The notes under the pieces were generated by a model that had not been told where the DNA came from, did no database searches, and was given only the letters and a program-made list of their open reading frames with translations. DNA of 12,055 nt from Deltaproteobacteria bacterium. GTDB lineage: Bacteria; Desulfobacterota; Desulfarculia; Adiutricales; Adiutricaceae. This document shows, one piece after another, positions 6,787-12,055 of the stretch (the stretch's first letter is position 1; each line of letters begins with the position of its first letter). Where the stretch lies: contig JAIRNQ010000072.1 in assembly GCA_031257955.1 (NCBI GenBank), positions 1-12,055 of the forward strand, written 5' to 3'. Both the position numbers and the translations under genes were made by a program.

Positions 6787-7551
6787 ATGTCAATAACGGA
6801 CCATAACCATCATAATCGTAGAGTCGGCTCGGGGCTTGGTCCCGGCGCCGGTCGCCGCTTGGGAGTCCCCGGGATAGCCTTGGCTCTCTTGGCCTTGTCA
6901 TTTCTGGCTTTGTCCGCCTCGCCCCTTTCGGCCGATCGGGCGGCCGTGGAGAAGGCCCTGACAGGACTGTCCGAGCGCTACGTGGGCCTGGAGTCGTTTT
7001 CGGCCGATTACAGCCGGACCACGACCACGCCGGCCCTGGATAACGTCTTTCGGACCCAGGCCAACCAGACGGCCGAAGGGATAATCCAGTGGAAGCAAAT
7101 CTCCATGCTCCGCCTGGACCAGAGCCAGCCCAATCAGGAAGCCTTGATGACCGACGGCCAAACGGTTTGGTGGTACCTGCCGACGGAAAAGCAGGTCCGG
7201 GTTTATCGGGACATCGATTTGGCCGGGGAGCTGGCACCCCTTCTGTCTTTCATGTCGGGCATAAAGACCCTTAAAGAAAAGTTCTCCATCAAGGAAGTCA
7301 CCAAAGAGGACGTCAGGAAAGGCCAGACCGGCCTGATTTTGGAGCAAAAGGAAGGCGCCGAAGAGGCCGGCCAGTTGATTATTTACTGCGATAAGGAGTT
7401 TGTCCTGACCGGCTTTAGGTTAAGTTCTCTCACCGGAGAAAAAACGGATTTCTTCCTAAACGATCCGAAAGTTAACCCCGGTTTTGACGACGCTTTTTTC
7501 GTTTTCAAAATACCCAGGGGCACGACCGTGATCGAGGAAACCGAGGGCTGA
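6787..7551 (+). CDS. lolA: Outer-membrane lipoprotein carrier LolA-like protein
   Basis: LolA shuttles lipoproteins across the periplasm from the LolCDE release complex to the outer membrane. This protein has 254 residues from ATG 6787. An Arg-containing n-region (RR at 11-12 and 23-24) is followed by a hydrophobic core at about 27-45 and an SPLSA cleavage site near residue 49. The mature part has the LolA beta-barrel pattern: VEKALTGLSERYVGLESFSADYSR, then EGIIQWKQISMLRLD, TDGQTVWWYLPTEKQV and a C-terminal DDAFFVFKIPRGT. GTG 6778 is also in frame. A TATAAT at 6781-6786 lies right before the ATG, but without a -35 I treat it as chance; if it were the promoter, translation would start further in (TTG 6859), leaving a poor signal peptide. 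The Shine-Dalgarno is weak. Confidence 0.85.
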   Translation: MSITDHNHHNRRVGSGLGPGAGRRLGVPGIALALLALSFLALSASPLSADRAAVEKALTGLSERYVGLESFSADYSRTTTTPALDNVFRTQANQTAEGIIQWKQISMLRLDQSQPNQEALMTDGQTVWWYLPTEKQVRVYRDIDLAGELAPLLSFMSGIKTLKEKFSIKEVTKEDVRKGQTGLILEQKEGAEEAGQLIIYCDKEFVLTGFRLSSLTGEKTDFFLNDPKVNPGFDDAFFVFKIPRGTTVIEETEG

Positions 7552-7560
7552 GCCAGTCCC

Positions 7561-7577
7561 CGGTCCCTTTGGGGCCG
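7561..7577 (+). other. GC-rich hairpin 10 nt after the lolA stop
   Basis: CGGTCCC (7561-7567) pairs with GGGGCCG (7571-7577) over a TTT loop, with one U-G wobble. No T-run follows. It is nearly the same stem as the one after the TraB-family gene. Confidence 0.5.
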
Positions 7578-7715
7578 CGAGGGAGAGCCGGTTTTTCCCG
7601 TCGCCGTCGTTTCCGCGGGCTGTGGACAAAGGCAATCCTTTGGTCCCTCCGGGGTCTTCGAGCCCCCGCGCCTTCGAGCTTCAGGGCCTTGGCCAGGAGT
7701 CGGCCTGCCTGCTTG

Positions 7716-7737
7716 CCCGCCCGCCTGGGCGGACGGG
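7716..7737 (+). other. GC-rich imperfect stem in the nadA leader
   Basis: CCCG and CCGC on the left pair with GCGG and CGGG on the right around one C-A mismatch, closing a CTGG loop. TTT follows at 7738-7740. It may be a weak terminator of the lolA transcript or part of the nadA leader. Confidence 0.4.
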
Positions 7738-7741
7738 TTTG

Positions 7742-7753
7742 GGCCAATTGGCC
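7742..7753. promoter_or_regulatory. 12-bp perfect palindrome upstream of nadA
   Basis: GGCCAATTGGCC is a perfect palindrome 63 bp before the nadA start codon. A dimeric repressor operator is possible. I do not recognise it as a known NadR, NiaR or NrtR site. GGCC is very common in this DNA, so chance must be considered. Confidence 0.35.
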
Positions 7754-7778
7754 GGTGAACCCCGTGCCCCCGTTTCTT

Positions 7779-7798
7779 CCTTTGGCCTATGCCAAAGG
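7779..7798 (+). promoter_or_regulatory. Perfect hairpin in the nadA 5' leader
   Basis: CCTTTGGC (7779-7786) and GCCAAAGG (7791-7798) form a perfect 8-bp stem with loop CTAT, ending 18 nt before the nadA ATG and just before its GGAAAA ribosome site. It could tune translation initiation. No known NAD-sensing riboswitch class is recognised. Confidence 0.45.
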
Positions 7799-7816
7799 CT
7801 AGCTTGGAAAATTTCA

Positions 7817-8755
7817 ATGGAAGGTTACGCTCCCCCGGTCGTGCCGTCTGACCTTCGTGCCACCATAGACAAGCTGGTGGCCCAGAGGCAAGCGGTTATC
7901 CTATCCCACTATTACTGTAAGCCGGAGATCCATGAGGTGGCCCATTTCGTGGGCGATTCCCTGGGCCTGTCCCAGGAGGCCGCCCGTAACCCGGCCAAGG
8001 TCATTATTTTTTGCGGCGTTCATTTCATGGCCGAGACGGCCAGTATCCTTTGTCCCGACAAGACGGTTATCTTGGCCAACCCCGAGGCCGGCTGTCCCAT
8101 GGCCGACATGATCACCCACGATGCCCTCTCGGCCAGGAAAAAGGAGCTTAACGGGGTCCCGGTCCTCACCTACGTCAACTCTCCGGCGGCGGTCAAGGCC
8201 TTAAGTGACATCTGTTGCACCTCGGCCAACGTGGTGGCCGTCCTAAGATCGCTTCCCTCCAAGACGATCCTGATGACCCCCGACAAAAACCTGGCCATTT
8301 ACGCCCAAAAGTTTACGCCCGAGAAAGAAATCCTTACTTGGCCCGGCTTCTGCCCCACCCACCACCGCCTGAACTTGGCCGAAATCGTGGCCTTGAAAGA
8401 GGCCCATCCCGAGGCCGAGGTCTTGGCCCACCCCGAGTGCCAGCCGAAGATCCTGAAAGAGGCCCACTTCATAGGCTCCACCAGCGGGCTAATCAAGCGG
8501 GCGGCCGAAAGCGCCAAAACCGAGTTCATCGTCCTCACCGAGGAAGGGGTGCTCCACCCCATGCGCAAAGCCAACCCCGGCAAGGTTTTTTACACCCCGG
8601 CCACCTCCATGGTCTGCCCAAACATGAAAAAAAACTCGCTGGCCGACATTGTGGTCGCCCTGGAAAACTTGGCCCCGGTAATCAAGGTTCCCGAAGAAAT
8701 CCGCCTACCGGCCCTCCAAGCCGTGGACCGCATGATGGCCGTCCCCCGCGATTAA
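7817..8755 (+). CDS. nadA: Quinolinate synthase (NadA), 4Fe-4S enzyme
   Basis: NadA condenses iminoaspartate with dihydroxyacetone phosphate to quinolinate in de novo NAD synthesis, using an oxygen-sensitive 4Fe-4S cluster. From ATG 7817 it has 312 residues, typical of the short form of archaea and many anaerobes. Motifs include AVILSHYYCKPEIHEVA, GDSLGLSQEA, GVHFMAETA, TYVNSPAAVKALSD, GSTSGLI, TEEGVLHPM and NPGKVFYTPAT. The three conserved cluster cysteines are C93 (EAGCPMAD), C179 (PGFCPTHH) and C267 (MVCPNMKKN), with spacings of 86 and 88. The frame is open 65 codons upstream, but that part is not NadA-like. GGAAAA at 7806-7811 is the likely ribosome site. No nadB or nadC is adjacent; the leader is structured and a hairpin follows the stop. 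Confidence 0.95.
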   Translation: MEGYAPPVVPSDLRATIDKLVAQRQAVILSHYYCKPEIHEVAHFVGDSLGLSQEAARNPAKVIIFCGVHFMAETASILCPDKTVILANPEAGCPMADMITHDALSARKKELNGVPVLTYVNSPAAVKALSDICCTSANVVAVLRSLPSKTILMTPDKNLAIYAQKFTPEKEILTWPGFCPTHHRLNLAEIVALKEAHPEAEVLAHPECQPKILKEAHFIGSTSGLIKRAAESAKTEFIVLTEEGVLHPMRKANPGKVFYTPATSMVCPNMKKNSLADIVVALENLAPVIKVPEEIRLPALQAVDRMMAVPRD

Positions 8756-8757
8756 AA

Positions 8758-8789
8758 AAAGCCGCTTTCCCCTTAAGGAAAGCGGCTTT
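8758..8789. terminator. Terminator hairpin between nadA and the converging transposase fragment
   Basis: AAAGCCGCTTTCC (8758-8770) and GGAAAGCGGCTTT (8777-8789) form a perfect 13-bp stem with a 6-nt loop. It starts 3 nt after the nadA stop. An A-run at 8754-8760 precedes it and only TTTC follows on the plus strand. On the minus strand the stem is followed by a clear T-run, so it could end transcripts from both sides. Confidence 0.75.
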
Positions 8790-8855
8790 CAAGTTTGTGG
8801 CCCAGTTTCGTCCCCGTGGACCGAATCGATGGAGCTAGGCCGATGGGACTTGGCT

Positions 8856-8877
8856 CTGGGGGCGGCTTCGGCCCCAG
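8856..8877 (-). other. GC-rich hairpin 5 nt after the transposase-fragment stop
   Basis: CTGGGG (8856-8861) pairs with CCCCAG (8872-8877), with further GGC pairing inside. It lies immediately downstream of the minus-strand stop at 8882 and has no T-run. Confidence 0.4.
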
Positions 8878-8881
8878 GGCC

Positions 8882-9361
8882 TTAGCTTTCGCCTCCGGCC
8901 AGGTTGTAGTTACGTTTCTTTAGAACCCGGTGGATGGTCATGTGCGAGACGGAGTCGATTAATTTCAGTTCGGTGGCCATTTTGGCCAAGAGTCTGACCG
9001 ACCAGCGCTCCCGGCCCCCAGGGACCTCGGAATTAGCCAAGTCGATCAGCTTATCCTCGAAAGACAAATCGATCTTGGCCCGGTTGGCTGCCGTTTGATC
9101 CTCGGGCGGGGCGTTGTCTACGGCGTACCTCGGGCCCCCGGCCAAGTAAAGTCTTTTCAGGTCGGCCAAAGTCGAAAGGCTCAAGCCCAGGCTGCGTGAG
9201 ACGTGGGCGTCGGTTAAGCCGGGCCCATGTTTGCCGCAATCCAGCCAAATCAAGGCCATGGCCAAGATCGCCTTTCGGGTACGCCTCTGCCCGTTACCCA
9301 CGATTTCGTTCAATTCTTTCAGGTGCTCAGGGGTTAACCTGACGATGTCCAATCTCCTCAT
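8882..9361 (-). CDS. IS630-type transposase N-terminal half (HTH domains only)
   Basis: The 159 residues match the N-terminal DNA-binding half of IS630-family transposases. They carry a first helix-turn-helix around LTDAHVSRSLGLSLSTLADLKR (about 49-70), a linker, then the winged-helix segment RERWSVRLLAKMATELKLIDSVSHMTIHRVLKKRN (about 117-151). In a full IS630 transposase of roughly 340 residues the LKK motif runs on into KPW and the DDE catalytic domain. Here the frame stops seven residues later, and none of the three frames of 8790-8881 continues it. The gene is therefore either a truncated insertion-sequence remnant or a stand-alone DNA-binding protein. GAGAG about 8 nt before the ATG could serve as ribosome site. 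I did not find terminal inverted repeats. Confidence 0.82.
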   Translation of the reverse strand: MRRLDIVRLTPEHLKELNEIVGNGQRRTRKAILAMALIWLDCGKHGPGLTDAHVSRSLGLSLSTLADLKRLYLAGGPRYAVDNAPPEDQTAANRAKIDLSFEDKLIDLANSEVPGGRERWSVRLLAKMATELKLIDSVSHMTIHRVLKKRNYNLAGGES

Positions 9362-9619
9362 GGCTCCGTCTCTCGTTTGGTCGATTGCTTGGGGTCCTTA
9401 AGAGCCCCGGCGAATTCCGCCCCGTTTGGCCAAAAACCGATCGGGGCGATAACGAATCGATAGGTTGCCTTACCAATGGTGGCTCGCGGCGTAGCGCTGT
9501 GATGGTTGTCAGTTTCGGTAGCTTTCGTATGGGCGGCTTCCACTGGTCGGCAAAAACGCGGCGGTAACGGCCCGGTATCGATGAGGGTAATTACCCCATT
9601 GACGATGGCCGCTTAAGGT

Positions 9620-10000
9620 CAAGTTTTAATACGGTTTTATGTTCTAAAAGCTATCGATATATTTTATACGAAATTTTAGAGCTAAAAATAATGATTTTAA
9701 CATGTCTCTGGGCTTGAAATAAATTTATTATAGCTGTGAGTCTCCAGCGCTATGACTCCGAGCTATGGTGTATAGTTTAACAAAGATAGTTTTTGATGTC
9801 AAGTAACTTATCAAGATCATATAATAGTCTAGCAAAAAAATTCCCTTGGTCACATGGTAGTTTACGACTAAAGACTAAGTTCTGACTCTATAGCTCATAT
9901 TTTTGCTTAAGAATTTTTCCAAAATCAAAATAGATATCTTGTTTCTTACTTTTAACCAATAAATTTCTACCTTAAAGCTCATAATAATCCAATAATTATA
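9620..10000. other. AT-rich island (about 30% GC at 9661-9960)
   Basis: I counted 89 G+C in the 300 bases 9661-9960, about 30%, against GC-rich flanks. It contains small dyads such as TCTAAAA/TTTTAGA (9643-9649 with 9674-9680) and a repeated AGCTCATA (9892-9899 and 9976-9983). No long frame or RNA gene is recognised. Candidates are foreign DNA brought in with the neighbouring mobile element, or an AT-rich DNA-binding or replication site. The cause is not decided by sequence alone. Confidence 0.7.
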
Positions 10001-10095
10001 GAACAGCCCGCTGGTTGGTCTCCGGCCCCTTTCGTCCCGTCCCGTTGGTAATGTAGATTTGCCCATCCGTCCCCTCCCCCAGACAAACAAACCCC

Positions 10096-10141
10096 AACCC
10101 CGACCGTTGACCACGGCCGGGGCCGAAAGGGCGCTGGCGCC
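10096..10141 (+). repeat. Direct repeat, copy 1 of 2 (46 bp)
   Basis: This copy matches 10154-10199 at 45 of 46 positions, with a period of 58 bp. It folds as CCCCG-A-CCG (10098-10106) against CGG-C-CGGGG (10114-10122) with loop TTGACCA, followed by a small GGCG/CGCC stem at 10130-10141. The modular two-hairpin layout recalls REP-like palindromic elements, but two copies are too few for a CRISPR array. Confidence 0.85.
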
Positions 10142-10153
10142 CGGCGGGCCAAA

Positions 10154-10199
10154 AACCCCGACCGTTGACCACGGCCGGGCCCGAAAGGGCGCTGGCGCC
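10154..10199 (+). repeat. Direct repeat, copy 2 of 2 (46 bp)
   Basis: This is the second copy of the 46-bp unit, 12 bp after copy 1. The single difference is C at 10180 where copy 1 has G at 10122; it breaks the outermost base pair of the first hairpin. The second small stem is unchanged. Confidence 0.85.
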
Positions 10200-10207
10200 T
10201 AAAGGCT

Positions 10208-10256
10208 AAGGGGCCTCGGCAACGCCGGGAAGCCGAAGCCTTGGGGCTGGCCCCTT
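10208..10256 (+). other. GC-rich foldable segment with a possible three-way junction
   Basis: AAGGGGCC (10208-10215) and GGCCCCTT (10249-10256) make an 8-bp closing stem. Inside lie CGGC-AAC-GCCG (10217-10227) and AGCC-TTGG-GGCT (10237-10248). The fold would suit a small structured RNA, but no tRNA features such as the T-loop are present and no promoter is evident. Confidence 0.35.
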
Positions 10257-10452
10257 GGGGACGGGATTAGGGAGCTTGGTAAGGGGTTTGGGGTTAAGGG
10301 ATAAAGGAAACCGTTTGGCCGTGGGTTCGTTTTGGTTGGGCCAGGGGGAGGCGAGCCTCCCTGGGAACGGCCCGAGTGGGCTGGGGAGGGAATGGAGAAG
10401 CGGGGAAGGGTTTGGGCCTCGCGGGGTCCGGAAACGGCTTGGGAAGAGGCCG

Positions 10453-10863
10453 TTAAAAGGCCGGTTTGGCGACGAGCCGGTATTCTTCGTAGGTTACGGG
10501 GTCATGCCATTCGGTAGGGCCCCGGTTGGCGTTGGGCGTTATGCCGATATGGGTGAAAGAGCAGTCGGGGGCGGCCCCATGCCAGTGGCGGGCATTGGGG
10601 GGGATCTCGACCACGTCGCCCTTCTCCAGGCGCCTTGGGGGTTGGCCACTTTCCTGATAGTAGCCAACCCCGCCGGTACAGAGAAGGATTTGGCCCTGGG
10701 GGTGGGAATGCCAATTGTTTCTGGCCCCAGGCTCAAATTTCACGTCGTAAACGGTAGCATTGTAGACTCCGCGGGAATCGGCGACGAGTAAGTTAACGAA
10801 AGCCGGTCCGGTGAAATGGGCCGGGGAAGCTTTTGTCCCGATCTTGAATATCGATGACTGCAT
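10453..10863 (-). CDS. Small single-domain cupin protein
   Basis: The protein has 136 residues and is a compact beta-barrel cupin. Motif 1 is GARNNWHSHPQGQIL with metal-ligand candidates H52 and H54 and Q58 at the usual Glu position. Motif 2 is GDVVEIPPNARHWHGA, with H93 or H95 as the remaining ligand. GYYQESGQPPRRLEKGDVV between them is typical of the cupins often found near carboxymuconolactone-decarboxylase-like proteins. No such partner is seen here, so the substrate is unknown. The start is well supported by GGGAGGA at 10869-10875, five bases upstream of the ATG. There is no signal peptide, so it is cytosolic. It stands alone on the minus strand. A weak 6-bp stem (AACGGC/GCCGTT, 10433-10454) overlaps its stop codon. 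Confidence 0.85.
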   Translation of the reverse strand: MQSSIFKIGTKASPAHFTGPAFVNLLVADSRGVYNATVYDVKFEPGARNNWHSHPQGQILLCTGGVGYYQESGQPPRRLEKGDVVEIPPNARHWHGAAPDCSFTHIGITPNANRGPTEWHDPVTYEEYRLVAKPAF

Positions 10864-10868
10864 GGTGT

Positions 10869-10875
10869 TCCTCCC
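10869..10875 (-). promoter_or_regulatory. Strong ribosome binding site of the cupin gene
   Basis: GGGAGGA on the minus strand, 5 nt before the ATG, is one of the best Shine-Dalgarno sequences in the window and fixes the start. Confidence 0.65.
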
Positions 10876-11234
10876 ACGTTTGGCCGGTTGTAATATTATG
10901 AGGGTAGGATATCACGGTTGGCCTAATAATGGGTAAGAAATTATTTGACAGGGCGGGCCTTTAACATGGAAAGAAGGTAATGCGAGCGGATCCAGGTTTG
11001 GGACAAAAGATGGGGAATACGATTATAGACGGAAGGATTTTTAAACCAAGGGAGCCCTTTGGTGGTATGGCCAAAGGGCTCCGGTTAGCCGTTCGAGGCT
11101 ACTTATTTACTGCCTAATCGATCGAATCTACCGAAAGGGTATCGACGACCGAAGTCGATTTGGCGGTCGCTGGCCTGGCTCAAGGACACGGGCGGAGGCC
11201 TTGGGAGACCGGTGGAGGCCGGTGGTGACCGGGG
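10876..11234. other. Intergenic region between gpmI and the cupin gene
   Basis: No gene is recognised. It holds the gpmI terminator-like hairpin at 11051-11082. A TTGACA on the plus strand (10945-10950) lacks a spaced -10 and a downstream plus-strand gene. The cupin promoter should lie at about 10880-10930, where CATAAT (10900-10895, minus) is the only -10 candidate and has no clear -35. Confidence 0.45.
11051..11082 (-). terminator. Probable terminator downstream of gpmI
   Basis: GGAGCCCTTTGG (11051-11062) and CCAAAGGGCTCC (11071-11082) form a perfect 12-bp stem with an 8-nt loop. On the minus strand it is followed by CTTGGTTT, a weak T-rich tail. It lies about 150 bp past the gpmI stop, and I see no gene in between. 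Confidence 0.6.
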
Positions 11235-12055
11235 TCAGTCGACCAGGAGGTTGTTGGCCGTCATGGCCTCGGGTATGGGCAGATCCATGAGCCTGAGGAT
11301 GGTCGGGGCCAAGTCCGAGAGCTTGCCGTTTTTGCCCGAAAGGCGGGAGACGGGCGCCTTGGCGACATATACGCACTCAACCGGGAAGAGGGTGTGGCTG
11401 GTCTTGACCAGGCCGGTTTGGGTATCGATCATCTCCTCGGCGTTGCCATGGTCGGCGGAGATGAGGATCTGGTAGCCCTTATCCAGTAACGGGGGGACGA
11501 TTTGGGCTAGGCATTGGTCGGTGACTTCAACGGCCTTAACCGCCGCTTCCATAACCCCGGTATGGCCGACCATGTCGCAGTTGGCGTAGTTTATAACGAT
11601 TAGGGGATAGTCCTGGGGCAAGTAAGTTTCCAGGAACAGTTTGGTGAGGATTTCCGCCTCCATCTCCGGGTGGCTGGCGAAGGTGGCCGGATCGAAGCGG
11701 CCTTTAACCTCGATTTGGTCCTCAAGGGGAAAGGGTTTTGTCGATTTGCCGTTAAAGAAACTGGTCACGTGGCGAAATTTTTGGGTCTCGGCTAGGCGCA
11801 ACTGGCGCAGGCCGGCCGAGGATACCACCTCGCCCAGAAGGTGGGGCATGCCCTCGTCGCCGCCCATGGGGCCCAGCAAATAGGCCTCAAACTCGTCATA
11901 GTAACGGGTTAGGCCCAGGTAGGCCACTTTGGGCCTGACTTCCCTCTGGCCGGGGTATTTGTCCTCCACGAAGGCCTGGGTCAGCTCGATGGCCCTATCT
12001 TGGCGGAAGTTGGTGTGGATGACGCAGTCGCCGTCCTTCATGCCCCTATAGCCCT
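11235..12055 (-). CDS. gpmI: 2,3-bisphosphoglycerate-independent phosphoglycerate mutase, N-terminus outside window
   Basis: This glycolytic enzyme interconverts 3- and 2-phosphoglycerate using two Mn ions. The frame is open to the window edge and codes for GYRGMKDGDCVIHTNFRQDRA onward, so the ATG at 12041 is internal. About 272 of the usual 510 or so residues are visible. Motifs are the sugar-binding NFRQDRA, NYANCDMVGHTG (metal-binding Asp and His), SADHGNAEEM (metal-binding Asp-His) and TSHTLFPV (His), in the order of the alkaline-phosphatase-superfamily core. The protein ends with MTANNLLVD, near the family's usual C-terminus. No neighbour overlaps it, and a hairpin follows downstream. 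The missing part should hold the catalytic serine. Confidence 0.92.
   Translation of the reverse strand, partial: GYRGMKDGDCVIHTNFRQDRAIELTQAFVEDKYPGQREVRPKVAYLGLTRYYDEFEAYLLGPMGGDEGMPHLLGEVVSSAGLRQLRLAETQKFRHVTSFFNGKSTKPFPLEDQIEVKGRFDPATFASHPEMEAEILTKLFLETYLPQDYPLIVINYANCDMVGHTGVMEAAVKAVEVTDQCLAQIVPPLLDKGYQILISADHGNAEEMIDTQTGLVKTSHTLFPVECVYVAKAPVSRLSGKNGKLSDLAPTILRLMDLPIPEAMTANNLLVD

Larger units (their letters stand above)
7552..7816. other. lolA-nadA intergenic region with several dyads
   Basis: No gene is supported, although the nadA frame stays open back to 7622; that extension is Pro/Arg-rich and unlike NadA. It holds a lolA-proximal hairpin (7561-7577), an imperfect GC-rich stem (7716-7737), a 12-bp palindrome (7742-7753) and a perfect hairpin (7779-7798) close to the nadA start. 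I see no convincing nadA promoter. Confidence 0.5.
9362..10452. other. Long region without recognisable genes, including an AT-rich island
   Basis: Short frames exist (61 codons on the minus strand at 9358-9543; 79 codons at 9875-10114), but none resembles a known protein. The content is: 9362-9610 GC-normal anonymous sequence, 9620-10000 AT-rich island, 10096-10199 tandem direct repeat, 10208-10256 GC-rich foldable segment, and then G-rich anonymous DNA up to the cupin gene. The plus-strand frame 10255-10791 is mostly the antisense of the cupin gene. Confidence 0.55.

Noticed and set aside
7622..7816. N-terminal extension of NadA
   Set aside because: The 65 extra residues are Pro/Arg/Ala-rich and unlike NadA. 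The 312-residue form from ATG 7817 matches the family length and begins at its conserved part.
8215..8838. 207-codon plus-strand frame overlapping nadA
   Set aside because: It is an alternate frame of nadA with a Pro/Arg/Gly-rich low-quality translation, and it runs through the terminator.
9673..9706. Resemblance to a Cas9 crRNA/tracrRNA repeat (TTTTAGAGCTA followed by an A-rich stretch and TTTTAAC)
   Set aside because: The match is short, in AT-rich DNA, with no repeats, spacers, anti-repeat structure or cas genes nearby. It is explained by a TTTTAGAGCTAAAA palindrome.
10096..10199. CRISPR array
   Set aside because: Only two copies with a 12-bp spacer and internal hairpins; CRISPR spacers are longer and no cas genes are present.
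10208..10256. tRNA-like cloverleaf
   Set aside because: Too short, and it lacks the anticodon arm, T-loop consensus and CCA-proximal acceptor features.
10255..10791. 178-codon plus-strand frame
   Set aside because: Over most of its length it is antisense to the cupin gene, which has conserved metal-binding motifs and a strong ribosome site; the Gly/Val-rich translation shows no family pattern.
10945..10950. TTGACA as a plus-strand promoter element
   Set aside because: No -10 at 16-18 bp and no plus-strand gene downstream.

Overview
The window looks like chromosome from a GC-rich, Gram-negative, probably anaerobic bacterium. KDO (lipopolysaccharide) genes and a LolA lipoprotein carrier show an outer membrane. 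A CooC-type nickel-insertion ATPase implies a carbon monoxide dehydrogenase elsewhere in the genome. Together with a DUF3786 protein this suits a Desulfobacterota (former Deltaproteobacteria) anaerobe with a Wood-Ljungdahl or CO dehydrogenase metabolism. That assignment is inference from gene content, not a phylogenetic result. The eleven supported coding regions cover only about 68% of the window, and the intergenic stretches are long and hairpin-rich.

Layout: 1-1405 (minus) holds kdsA followed by kdsC, cut by the window edge; these are two steps of KDO synthesis. Positions 1406-2462 hold the kdsA promoter and about 1 kb in which I recognise no gene. At 2463-4361 (minus) cooC and an HD-domain dGTPase-like gene abut with no gap. 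At 4691-5314 (minus) is a DUF3786 protein, followed by a probable terminator. A divergent promoter region (5315-5714) separates it from a plus-strand row: a TraB/GumN-family exported protein (5715-6647), a LolA-like lipoprotein carrier (6787-7551) and quinolinate synthase nadA (7817-8755), which ends in a hairpin.

Positions 8882-10452 are the accessory-looking part. An IS630-type transposase N-terminal half without its DDE domain lies beside a roughly 400-bp AT-rich island (about 30% GC at its core). Next come a two-copy 46-bp direct repeat made of small hairpins and a foldable GC-rich segment. At 10453-10863 (minus) is a small cupin, and at 11235-12055 (minus) the C-terminal half of cofactor-independent phosphoglycerate mutase with a downstream hairpin.

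Most genes are housekeeping and I do not see a clear undescribed multi-gene system. The items most worth a second look are the AT-rich island with its flanking repeat, the structured nadA leader, the cooC/HD gene pair, and a recurring pattern of GC-rich hairpins without U-tracts just after stop codons.
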